From Timema cristinae (taxonomy: Eukaryota > Arthropoda > Insecta > Phasmatodea > Timematidae): 64,000 nt of DNA. Positions 54,681-63,361 of the stretch are shown piece by piece. A model generated the notes under the pieces. The model saw only the letters and a list, made by a program, of their open reading frames with translations. It was not told the DNA's origin and made no database searches. The position numbers were made by a program, and so were the translations under genes. The stretch's first letter is position 1. Every line of letters begins with the position of its first letter. The stretch lies in assembly GCA_039000515.1 (NCBI GenBank), contig JBCFYV010011172.1, forward strand, positions 77,452,577 to 77,516,576, written 5' to 3'.

Positions 54681-55111
54681 CCCTGGCGCCAGGTTGGCGG
54701 GTCGACAAGTCAGGACAAGAATAGATCGTGTGGGTTTTCTAAATGATGTAATCATCGCGTGTTATGTCGCAACCCTGGCGCCAGGTTGGCGGGTCGTCAA
54801 GACAAGTTGAGACAAGAATAGACCGTGACCTCAGCAATCTGGGTTTTTTCCTATGACGTAATCATTGCATGTTATGTCGCAACTCTAGCTGACACATGCA
54901 CAATCAGGGGCCACGGAATCCGCAGTTAGGGGACTCTATCCCCGGCACAAAAGTCTACTAAAATTGTTTGTTTGGTATCGTCTTTCACAATGCACGGATG
55001 TGTGTATCCGTCATGAACCGGACAACAGGTTTTTTTCTTATGACGTAATCATTGCGTGTTATGTCGCAACTCTAGCTGACATATGCACAATCAGGGGCCA
55101 CGGAATCCGGG
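54681..55111. promoter_or_regulatory. Tandem segments with CRE/ATF-like sites
   Basis: The dyad CCTGGCGCCAGG stands at 54682 and 54774. ATGATGTAATCATCGCGTGT (54743), ATGACGTAATCATTGCATGT (54853) and ATGACGTAATCATTGCGTGT (55040) are three copies of one module ending TTATGTCGCAAC. TCTAGCTGACA.ATGCACAAT is duplicated 54884/55071, about 188 bp apart. TGACGTAATCA resembles bZIP (CREB/ATF, C/EBP-ATF) sites. Regulatory use is inferred. Confidence 0.45.
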
Positions 55112-55205
55112 TGTAGACGTTAAAACGCAAAACATAAGTTTTATAATATTTATTCCCACAACACTTAAAAAAAGATATTTAATATCTGCAAAAATATTTA
55201 ACTTT
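55112..55205. repeat. Duplicated segment, copy 1
   Basis: GGTGTAGACGTTAAAACGCA...TATAATATTTATT corresponds to GGTGTAGCCGTTAAAACACA...TACAATATTTATT at 55727-55765. Similarity fades afterwards. Confidence 0.55.
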
Positions 55206-55374
55206 TACAAAAAAATCACAAGTAATACACTTATGAGGATCTTTAAATTATGTTGTTACGTTTTAAATATAAAACTATATATGCTGGCATAATATATGTA
55301 TAACATTTACGCTAAACAAATTTTCCGCTTAGCAAAAAAATATTTTAATATAATATATTTAACATATACAAAAA
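55206..55374. other. Spacer
   Basis: A+T-rich; nothing supported. Confidence 0.35.
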
Positions 55375-55488
55375 CCCACCTCAGTAGCGTAGTTGGTTAA
55401 CGCGCTTGGTGTATTGAGCTCGGCTGCTGAGGACTGGGGAGATCGAGGTTCGAATCTCGGTCGGGTGAACTGAGCGTGGTTTTCCACT
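55375..55488 (+). mobile_element. SINE-B2 head, 3'-truncated
   Basis: CCACCTCAGTAGCGTAGTTG, GAGCTCGGCTGCTGAGGACT and GAGGTTCGAATCTCGGTCGG, ending at GGTTTTCCA. Losing the 3' half is unusual for a SINE, as insertion normally keeps that end; a later deletion joined it to the polymerase remnant. Confidence 0.9.
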
Positions 55489-55660
55489 CGATGATCATGG
55501 TTTCTTCTTCAACAAGTTTATGAAGAAAGGTATCCACAGCACTTTCACCGCTATAGACGACAGGAGGTTTCACACATTTACCTTTGGAATCGACTATTAC
55601 ATTATGCAAATCCTGATGGCGTATGCTTCGCCATTTTTGTAGTTGATGAGTGATCAGGGT
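55489..55660 (-). pseudogene. Fragment resembling viral/Polinton type-B DNA polymerase
   Basis: On the minus strand one frame reads NVIVDSKGKCVKPP and then YSGESAVDTFLHKLVEEE. Upstream, shifted by a base near 55608, another frame reads KHTPSGFA before a stop. The order P-S-G-F, then hydrophobic strand plus D, then Y-x-G-x-x-x-V-x-x-F-L-x-x-L, resembles the exonuclease-side region of protein-primed PolB proteins in Polinton/Maverick and adintovirus-like elements. About 50-60 residues remain and the frame is broken. The catalytic polymerase motifs are absent. Family assignment is from memory of patterns and needs a search. Confidence 0.45.
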
Positions 55661-55726
55661 GTGCAGATTGCGCTTATAAGCTATATGAGCTTGTATTTAT
55701 AGCATAGGAGGGAGGTGTGGGTGTAG

Positions 55727-55830
55727 CCGTTAAAACACAGACACAACAGTCTTACAATATTTATTTAAATCACGGAAAAAGTATACACACAGTGTAAAGT
55801 ATACTGTGAATATTTACAATATATATATAT
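55727..55830. repeat. Duplicated segment, copy 2
   Basis: See 55112-55205. The two copies bracket the SINE-B2 head and the polymerase fragment, in direct orientation. GTATACACACAGTGTAAAGTATAC near 55788 forms a small dyad. Confidence 0.5.
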
Positions 55831-55975
55831 CGATCGAAGTTATATAATGTTTTCTGTAAAAAATCATTGATTATTAAAAATCTACCTGTTTATTTTATAT
55901 TTATATAAATTAAACTGAGTTTATAGTCGCATCACTTGGTTTTAAATGTTACTAAAGGAATAACCCATATGCTTT

Positions 55976-56040
55976 ACAGGTATTTAATTTGAGGAAGTAA
56001 AACCTCTTTGGTAGCAAATTCGTTCTCTTTCCTAATTTTC

Positions 56041-56088
<48 letters not shown>

Positions 56089-56432
56089 CACACACTATAA
56101 TTTTGTTTATATATATATATACAATATAATTTAGTGTGTATATATATATATATATACACTATAATTTAGTTTATATAACATATATATGTATATATACTTA
56201 TATATAAACTATAATTTAGTTTATATATACATATATATGTATATATACATATATATATATAAATTAAACTATAGTGTATATATATATACTAAATTATAGT
56301 GTGTATATACATACACTAAATTATAGTATGTATAAACAAAATTATAGTGTATATATATTTGTAGAAAACTAGGAAAGAGAACGAATTTGCTACCAAAGTG
56401 GTTCTACTTCCTCAAATTAAATACCTGTATAT
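55976..56432. mobile_element. Palindromic element with TA-rich core
   Basis: CAGGTATTTAATTTGAGGAA... at 55977-56043 returns inverted at 56352-56427, with about three mismatches in 66 bp. The core of 300 bp is TA microsatellite with TATAATTTAGTTTATA repeats. Same architecture as 51682-52006, with different arm sequence. Confidence 0.85.
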
Positions 56433-56935
56433 ATATATATATATATATATATACACTATAATTTAGTTTATATATACTATAATTTAGTTTAGTAAATTTA
56501 ATTCAATATCTTGTCCATGACATAAAGCATACCAATCTAAAATATTCTAAACACAAGAGATAAAAGGTTTACATTTGAAATATCTAAATCGTTGTTTTTT
56601 ACGATTATGAATGGACATTTAATTTTAATGATTTTGTACTCAATTATTTTCTAAAATCTTAAATAAAAAACATTAAAATATATTAAATAAACTATTATCA
56701 GTTTTAATAAAATATATTGAGCATTTTACAATGAGTTAGATTGGATATTTGCACAAAGTTAAAAAAACAATTTCCCAATAATTTAACGAGTATTTGATTA
56801 ATTTAACGAAATGTACCATTGATACGATAATTTAAAACAAGTTTGAACGTTTATAGAAAAATTTTAGTATGCATAGTAATTCATGTATAGTTTTACTAAG
56901 AAATTTAATAAAATACCAACACAATTTTACCAACT
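56433..56935. other. TA run then unassigned A+T-rich DNA
   Basis: A second TA tract with CTATAATTTAGTTTATA at 56428-56490, then no recognisable feature. Confidence 0.5.
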
Positions 56936-56940
56936 AGGGT

Positions 56941-56946
56941 TTTATT
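56941..56946 (-). terminator. Polyadenylation signal candidate
   Basis: TTTATT on the plus strand is AATAAA on the minus strand, about 54 bases beyond the stop codon of the 57000-57857 frame. Such hexamers are frequent in A+T-rich DNA. Confidence 0.4.
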
Positions 56947-56999
56947 TTAAAAAACAGTTTAAAGTCAAATAAAAATAGTCTATTTGTCATTAAAATATT

Positions 57000-57857
57000 C
57001 TACTTGTGAAATGTTTTGAAAATATTAAGTTTCCGAATCAAATTTCTAATGCGAACGCAAAATTTTCCCGTACATGACGTAGTTTCTATTTTACTAATTT
57101 TTTCAGTAGAGGAAAAAGCACTCATTTCTCCAAACCACCACTCCAAGTAGTCATTTTTTGAAATCAGCTCCTCATAGCTTGGCATTTCGTGGACAAACAA
57201 TTTATTTTCTTTGATACTATTCCTTGGATGATTGGTTTTATCTTCATGAGCTTGAATTTTTGTTCTATCGAAAAGGTGCGGGTTCATGATTTTATTACTT
57301 TTGTTGAGACCAGTTTCCAAATATTTTTTATATGTTATGATCATGTTTATATCTTCTGTTAAATGGAATGTTTTAAATTTTGAAATGTTAGATAATTTGT
57401 TGACTTTAGACATCTGTACAACTGGTGGGGCAACATAAGTTTCATACTTGCAGACTTCCTCATCTGAGAGAAAAGCATTAATTTTTCCTATCCATTCCTC
57501 CAAGTGGTCATTTTTTGAAATCAGCTCCTCATAGCTTGGGATTTTGTGGACCAACAATTTATATTCCTTGAAATTTTTCCTTTGATGGATAGTAGCATCT
57601 TTAATAGCTTGATTTGTTTTTCTATCATAAAGATGAGGGTTCATGATTGTATTAATTTTGTTGAGACCAGTTTTCAAATAGTTTTCAAATGTCATTAATA
57701 TTTCTGGATCCTCTGCCAAATGTAAGGTTTTCAATTTTGACTTGTCGGCTAGGTTTTTGAATTGATGTGCCTGAACAACTGTTTGTTTTTGTGTGTGTTG
57801 AGTCGTTGCCATGATGTTCTTGGCCAACTCCTTTCGTGGACTCTCGGCCACGGCCAT
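57000..57857 (-). CDS. Protein of tandem 119-residue units, unrecognised
   Basis: This is the longest non-satellite frame in the window. The ATG at 57857 has G at -3 and G at +4. The longer form would need a TTG start, and TTATTCAG|G before it also looks like a splice acceptor. The 285-aa product is charged (K, E, N), with no signal peptide, membrane segment or cysteine motif. Residues 27-145 and 146-264 are two copies of one unit in perfect 119-residue register, sharing VVQ, FHLTED/LHLAED, TGLNK, MNPHL(Y/F)DR and PSYEELISKND. Residues 265-285 start a third copy (FKTFH) that stops at TAG. Beyond the stop, ILMT recalls unit 1, so the gene may be truncated. It lies inside the long inverted repeat. 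Function unknown; possibly a gene of the mobile or viral element. Confidence 0.6.
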   Translation of the reverse strand: MAVAESPRKELAKNIMATTQHTQKQTVVQAHQFKNLADKSKLKTLHLAEDPEILMTFENYLKTGLNKINTIMNPHLYDRKTNQAIKDATIHQRKNFKEYKLLVHKIPSYEELISKNDHLEEWIGKINAFLSDEEVCKYETYVAPPVVQMSKVNKLSNISKFKTFHLTEDINMIITYKKYLETGLNKSNKIMNPHLFDRTKIQAHEDKTNHPRNSIKENKLFVHEMPSYEELISKNDYLEWWFGEMSAFSSTEKISKIETTSCTGKFCVRIRNLIRKLNIFKTFHK

Positions 57858-58375
57858 TTCCTGCCCTGAATAACACAATAACAGAGCTTAGAATTAATAA
57901 CTTTGCTATTGAAACAATCCAAACAGACATGGATTAAAAGCCGGGAACTTTGATATTCCAAGAAAAAGTTCAATGCAGATCACTTAAAATTGTATTATTT
58001 GATTATAATGGACCGTGAGGTTTGGTTTCAAATCCTTGTTTATGACATGACTTAAAAACGAATAAATATTGTACTAGTTTAAATATCGCTACATCGTTAT
58101 TTGTGTCATTTCTTTGATCATCCTCAGATTCCCAAACTATTAATTAGTACTAATAATGGACGGTAGAGCACACTAAGATCTAAAATTGAAATGATGACTA
58201 TTGTTATTACAAGGTTTTATCAATTGGGACTTCCCGGAAATTGTCGTTTCATTTAATCATACTTGTCTTAACTATAAATTATCAATAAAGTAAAAATATA
58301 TGGTTTGTGAGATTTCTACAGAAAATACTTGTGCTTATTAACTGAATACCTTGACCAGGTGGCAGAGTGTTTTTA
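57858..58375. other. Upstream region of the repeat-unit gene
   Basis: No TATA box is obvious at a suitable distance. Overlapping minus-strand frames at 57685-57973 are shadows of the gene. The rest shows nothing. Confidence 0.4.
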
Positions 58376-58495
58376 GTGATGTTCTCCCGTAAGTTTGTGG
58401 GTCACCTTTTCTCCTGATATATTTGGTGATGGTTTCCCGTAAGTTTGTGGGTCACCTTTTTCTCCTGATATGTTTGGTGATGGTTTCCCGTAATG
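58376..58495. repeat. Tandem repeat, unit 50-51 bp, about 2.4 copies
   Basis: GTGATGGTTTCCCGTAAGTT and TGTGGGTCACCTTTTCTCCT start at 58376, 58426 and, partly, 58477. Confidence 0.85.
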
Positions 58496-58699
58496 GCACG
58501 GATAATCTTAAGCTAAAATTATCGTGCGTAATACTTTCTCTTATATCTCTCTTAAATCTCAGCTTCTTTCAGTAAACCTTAATCGTCATTCACAATGAAG
58601 TAAATATGATTGGTATTTGTTGCCAGGAGACGACATAATGTGATTTATACATTGTAGTGTTAGTTTCCTTGAATACAAATGGTTGAACCGTTCATTATT
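58496..58699. other. Spacer
   Basis: Nothing supported. Confidence 0.35.
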
Positions 58700-58905
58700 T
58701 AACTAGCTACCCAGTTTGTACGCATATAATTATATTAATTACGTTATTGGGGCCAGGATATGGAATGTATAGTTGATAAGAAATGTACCCTTATTAAAGT
58801 GGAGCTAGAGTGGTAAAATATTTAGTAAAAACCTAACTTCAATAATCCAGCTGGGATTTTATTCACAACCCTGCTGGTACTGGCAAACTAAACTAAATGA
58901 GGTTG
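58700..58905 (-). mobile_element. SINE-B, degenerate
   Basis: AACTAGCTACCCAGTTTGTA (tail), GTACCCTTATTAAAGTGGAG (body) and CCAGCTGGGATTTTATTCAC (B-box region). Confidence 0.55.
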
Positions 58906-59319
58906 ATATTTTGAACACGTTTCTATAGGCGCTTGTAGTTTATAACAATTATTAAAATATTTTTGACCGTTCAACATTTATTTTAGAATGTTTTCTCTCG
59001 AATATATCTCTATCTCTTTCACCTCAGGTTAACTAAATTTTCTCTATTTTTGTTTCATTTTACACTCTTTATTTGTTTTATCAATCTCTTCATTGACTTA
59101 TTTAGTTATCTTTTCAATTTATCTATATATCTCTCTCCTCTTTTAAATCTCTTGCATATACCTCTTTCCGTTTCGTTTATTCTATATTTATTGGTCATAT
59201 CGTTCTTCCGTGAGTGCTGTCACGTTTTAATTCTTAGTAAGTATAGTTTCTTTACGCTTTTAGGCCAACTGTAATTCTTAGTTTACTTCTTATTACAATA
59301 TTTCTTCCTTTTTATTTTA
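58906..59319. other. No gene recognised
   Basis: A T/C-rich stretch at 58980-59200 gives a hydrophobic 74-codon frame that I do not support as a gene. Confidence 0.4.
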
Positions 59320-59557
59320 GCACTGCATTTTACTACCCATTTGGGCTATACGCTTTTGCCCTTATTACGCTAATAGTTTTAAGAATTAGGAAGACTATAT
59401 TTAGAGTAAGTGTACCCACATTTACGTAGAGGGACTGTGGAAACCAACCTCAGTACACCCGAACAAGATTCAGACCTTGATCTCTTAGTCATCAACAGTG
59501 TAGTAACTTATACCTCGATAATGAAACCTTAAACCATGCGGCCACTGAAGCGGGTCA
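59320..59557 (-). mobile_element. SINE-B, full length
   Basis: Tail AGCACTGCATTTTACTACCC, body GTACCCACATTTACGTAGAG, head ACCATGCGGCCACTGAAGCG. Confidence 0.9.
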
Positions 59558-59720
59558 TATCTCTATATTTGTCTTTGTATGACATTTAAAAAAAGGTTCT
59601 CAGACTTTCGATGTTTGCAAGAACTCGTCAACAAATCACACCGACCAGTAGATAAATTAAATCTTGCCTTAGTGGGGGTGGATACTACCGCTATTCACCT
59701 CCATACGACAATGAGGTTAC

Positions 59721-60217
59721 TAGGCGACAGCCTTCTATGCTTGCGTCAAGAGTTAACTCATCGGACACGGCACAGATTTTTCAAACCCATCCTGCACCTC
59801 TAACAAGAAGTGTATTGTGAGGAATGCCTGACCTCTACAGCGGTCTGGATTCCACCATTTTCATCTCACGTAAGACGCGGTGATAAATCTGTGTATCACC
59901 TCACAACGGTGCGGGTACAAGTGCGCTACTTGCTTATTACAACATATAAAGATATCGCAGGGACTTGCGGTATTTTCACTCTCCCTCTATGCAAATGCAG
60001 ACGCACTTCCCAATTCCTAATCTATTAGCGTAATTAGTATAGCAACCGCTTAAAACGCTAATTACAAAATCCGACTTCCTCCCATCTTTAGTAGTATAGT
60101 ATATTACTAGAGTAGGGCCTTAAACCGTGTGGTCATTCTTTATTTTAAGAACTTGCTGTTACGTGTAATGTTAAGCTAAATACCTGTTTCCATATTCGTT
60201 ATATATATACAATTACC
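59721..60217 (+). repeat. Segmental duplication, copy 1 (SINE-A/SINE-B chimera)
   Basis: Nearly identical to 62027-62589 in direct orientation. The first half is a diverged SINE-A (GCCTTCTATGCTTGCG, CACAGATTTTTCAAACCCAT, TGAGGAATGCCTGACCTCTA) that ends before its tail. The second half is a SINE-B body (CACTCTCCCTCTATGCAAAT...TTAGCGTAATTAGTATAGC). A CTAATTACAAAATCCGACTT segment follows in both. Frames of 72-74 codons here are by-products. Confidence 0.9.
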
Positions 60218-61126
60218 GAGTCTAATAGATTTTCCGTTCTCCCTCCTTGCAAAATGCTGGTGCACTTCGGGAAGTTTTTTTAATAGATTTTCCATTCTCC
60301 CTCCCTGCAATCCCTCCCTCCACGCAGATGAAGGTAATTTTTTTTCTATTCGTCAGTTTGAAATCAACACTATGTAAGATTATCAAAATTTATATGTTTT
60401 AAACGATGTTCAACTTTTAGCAATCGTCTTCGAATACTTCAGCTCTTTGTGTTTTTGAGTATTATAAATTAGACTGTCTACATTTTTTTGCACAAGCCCT
60501 GGGCAAGCACGTGATACATTTTTAAAGATGACCAATGTTGAGTTGGAATTACTAACATTGAAAAGTATATAACGAATAAAATTAGTAATTGTGACTTTTT
60601 TCGGCATCTTGTGCTAGCACGAGCATATCTATATTTAATTAACGGTATTAATACTATTTATACAATAATTTAAATATGTTAATGATACAGGAATAATGAA
60701 AGTATTTATGATGGAGTTGTATGGAGGGAGAGTTGGAAGTATCCTCGGTTTAATAGGATAGTGTTCGAACTCCAACATCGTCAATTAACCATACCAGACG
60801 AGCCCCGTTTCTTTACTTGTACTTGAATACAACTACGAGGATCTTGAATTTATTTTAAATATCATAAGGAACAATCACGACGACTACATTTTATTAAATA
60901 ATGTATAACCTTTACATGTGTTCCTAAGTTAAATACCTTGGGGAAAAAATCATGGCGGCTATATATATATATATTTTGATAACATAAATAATAACTTTTA
61001 CATAAGTTTATAAGTAAAATATCTAGGAAAACGCGGGTACCAAATGGACTTTTTTCTCATTCTCGCAAATGTTGGGTGCATTGAGGTGGTCCTCTTAAAA
61101 GTACTCAAACATTATTTTCTTTTAAT
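60218..61126. other. Unassigned with SINE-B fragments
   Basis: TAGATTTTCCGTTCTCCCTC (60228) and TAGATTTTCCATTCTCCCTC (60283) are a local duplication of SINE-B body, and AGATGAAGG follows. A minus-strand SINE-B body/head remnant lies at 60716-60812. A TA run is at 60961-60974. A 65-codon minus frame at 60410-60607 has no recognised domain. Confidence 0.45.
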
Positions 61127-61335
61127 CACGTCTTACTAACCATCTAGCCTATCTGCATTGATTAAGTACGCCAATAATATAAGAATAAGGAAGAAAAAAA
61201 TATTAAATGAATCAACATTATGAGTGAAGCTAAAAATAAACCTCAGTGCGTCCGACCGGATTTCAAGCCCTGATCTCTCCACCCCCTAACAAACCATAAT
61301 AGGTGAGTCTGACGTTTAGTCCATGTGCTCATATT
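61127..61335 (-). mobile_element. SINE-B, diverged
   Basis: Tail AATCACGTCTTACTAACCAT, body AATATAAGAATAAGGAAGAA, B-box region CGACCGGATTTCAAGCCCTG, head CTGACGTTTAGTCCATGTGC. Confidence 0.65.
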
Positions 61336-61384
61336 GCGGGAGTGCTGTGGCAGGGTGTGTGTGTGTGGGTGTAAATATTCCAGG

Positions 61385-61531
61385 GTCTTTAGCTTTTTAC
61401 ATACAGTTTATTATAAATATTAGAAACTCACTGTTCTTTTACATTATTTAGCTGAAATAAAATAAGCGTGGTAAGACTAGATATTTTGATTTTAAAAGGG
61501 GTCAGTTGAGCATTGCTCTTGAACATACATG
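61385..61531. repeat. Segmental duplication 2, copy 1
   Basis: TTACATACAGTTTATTATAA, AAACTCACTGTTCTTTTACA, AAATAAAATAAGCGTGGTAA and CAGTTGAGCATTGCTC recur at 62854-63000. Confidence 0.9.
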
Positions 61532-62026
61532 TCCCCTTTCCTAGCTATTATGTTATGGTCAGATAAATAGCCCGAGTGCTGAACAATAACGTTCATCTTC
61601 CCTACACGCAAATGAAGGTACATAGTTTTTTTTAAATCACGCGAGGGAGACTACTAAATTATTCCAGGGTCTAATACGTTTGATCCCTCACGGCCGAGAT
61701 ACATTCCTTCTGGTAGGCAATCGGGTGCCTGCTTCTTCGAGCTTTCAAACACAATTGATAGTCTAATGGTACTTTCTGGGACACACCCAAAATACAAAGT
61801 TAGCAGCACTTGGGGGTCAACATTCCCCTGGTAGTGAACTTGGTGGCACCGTCTGGGAGAGGGACGCCAACGTGGCGCTGTCAGATGAGTGACCAGCCAA
61901 ATAGGCTCCATTCTTGTAAAAGAATGTTATATTCCTCTCTCTCTCACTGCATGAAGAATAAAAGTATTACAGGGTACCAAGGGTTGTTCTTTACTATACA
62001 GACCAATTTTCACAGAAAGTGTCCTT
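61532..62026. other. Unassigned; GC-richer segment with a weak frame
   Basis: 61654-61911 on the minus strand gives 85 codons with segments such as VLLTLYFGCVPESTIRLSIV that look protein-like. There is no known domain, and the plus strand is also open (61810-62340). I keep this as a possible gene remnant of the inverted-repeat-bounded element, at low confidence. Confidence 0.25.
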
Positions 62027-62589
62027 TAGGCGACAGTCTTCTATGCTTGTGTCAAAAGTTAAATCATCGGTCACGGCAAAGATTTTTCAAACCCATCCTT
62101 CACCTCTATCAAGAAGTGTATTGTGAGGAATGCCTGACCTCTACAGCGGTCCGGATTCTACCATTTTCATCTCACGTAAGACGCTGTGATAAATGTGTGT
62201 ATCACCTCACAACGGTGCGGGTACGAGTACGCTACTTGCTTATTACAACATATAAAGATATAGCAGGGACTTGCAGTATTTTCCACACTCCCTCTATGCA
62301 AACGCAGGCGCACTTCCCAATTCCTGATCTATTAGCGTAATTAGTATAGCAGCCGCTTAAAACGCTAATTACGCGCACTTCCCAATTCCTGATCTATTAG
62401 CGTAATTAGTATAGCAACCGCTTAAAACGCTAATTACAAAATCCGACTTCCTCCCATCTTTAGTAGTATAGTCCATTGCTAGAGTAGCGCCTTAAACCGT
62501 GTGGTCATTATTTATGTTAAGAACTTGCTGTTACGTGCAATGTTAAGCTAAATACCTGTTTTCATATTCGTTATATAGATACAATTACC
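62027..62589 (+). repeat. Segmental duplication 1, copy 2, with 65-bp internal tandem
   Basis: Matches 59721-60217. The extra length comes from a 65-bp tandem duplication (62309-62373 and 62374-62438, each starting CGCACTTCCCAATTCCTGAT). The 176-codon frame at 61810-62340 is produced by this repeat and is not taken as a gene. Confidence 0.92.
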
Positions 62590-62853
62590 TAGGATTAGCC
62601 ATTTAATTTATTTGTACTTAGTCTGCTCTTGCATCGGACGAGAGACTTATTAACATTGAGCACTCCGAAGTTGTGCGGTGTTATTATCGCCTATTAAGGG
62701 GTAACTAACTAATCGTGCCGTTGATTCAACCGAACGGGTAGTAAGGCGCGTGGTTTACTTAACTGGTTAGTCTTGTCAGAGGTGAAGGAATGGGGTTTGA
62801 CAATATGTGCACGTGTGTGTGACACTAGGTAATTACGATTGAGTTTCCATTTG
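62590..62853. other. Mosaic of SINE tail and SINE-A scraps
   Basis: CCGAACGGGTAGTAAGGCGC at 62730 is the shared tail (plus), and GTCTTGTCAGAGGTGAAGGA at 62769 is a minus-strand SINE-A piece next to it. Confidence 0.6.
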
Positions 62854-63000
62854 GTCTTTCGCTTTTACATACAGTTTATTATAAATATTAGAAACTCACT
62901 GTTCTTTTACATTATTTATCTGAAATAAAATAAGCGTAGTAAGACTCTGTGCTAGATTTTTTAAAAGGGGCCAGTTGAGCATTGCTCGTGAACATACATG
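62854..63000. repeat. Segmental duplication 2, copy 2
   Basis: Direct copy of 61385-61531, about 1.47 kb apart. A further scrap (AAAGGACCAATTGAGCATTA) follows a SINE tail at 63046. Confidence 0.9.
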
Positions 63001-63361
63001 TAGATAATAATTTGTTATTAGAACCAAACGGGTAGTAAGTTTTTAAAAGGACCAATTGAGCATTATAATTGGAACACGTCCACTTTCAGCTAGTGTCCGA
63101 GCTTGAGTGACTTGCAACGGTATTTTCACTGAGGGGGGTAAGGGGGTGATGTGACACTCTGGCAAAGGCAACGACTCCTTGAGGTTCATCGCCCCCAGTA
63201 TGAACAACCTCGGCTCTGGGGGGAGGGGTGGGGTCGGAGAATTCCCGTGCTCATGACCTCAGGAAAGTGAAAGGGTGAGTTGGTCATCAGAAGGTAGCGT
63301 GCCCCTGCTGGAGATGGTTATGTCATTTGCTAGCCGGCAGCCGGGGGAGAAAGACTCTAAA
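63001..63361. other. GC-rich spacer inside the right arm
   Basis: Contains the shared SINE tail CCAAACGGGTAGTAAG (63027) and G-rich runs (63134, 63218). No coding frame is supported. Confidence 0.4.

Noticed and set aside
57685..57973. Two further minus-strand frames of 81 and 74 codons
   Set aside because: They overlap the 5' part of the repeat-unit gene in other frames and look like shadows.
61810..62340. A 176-codon open frame
   Set aside because: Most of it lies in the duplicated SINE-A/SINE-B chimera, where the sister copy is interrupted. No domain was seen.
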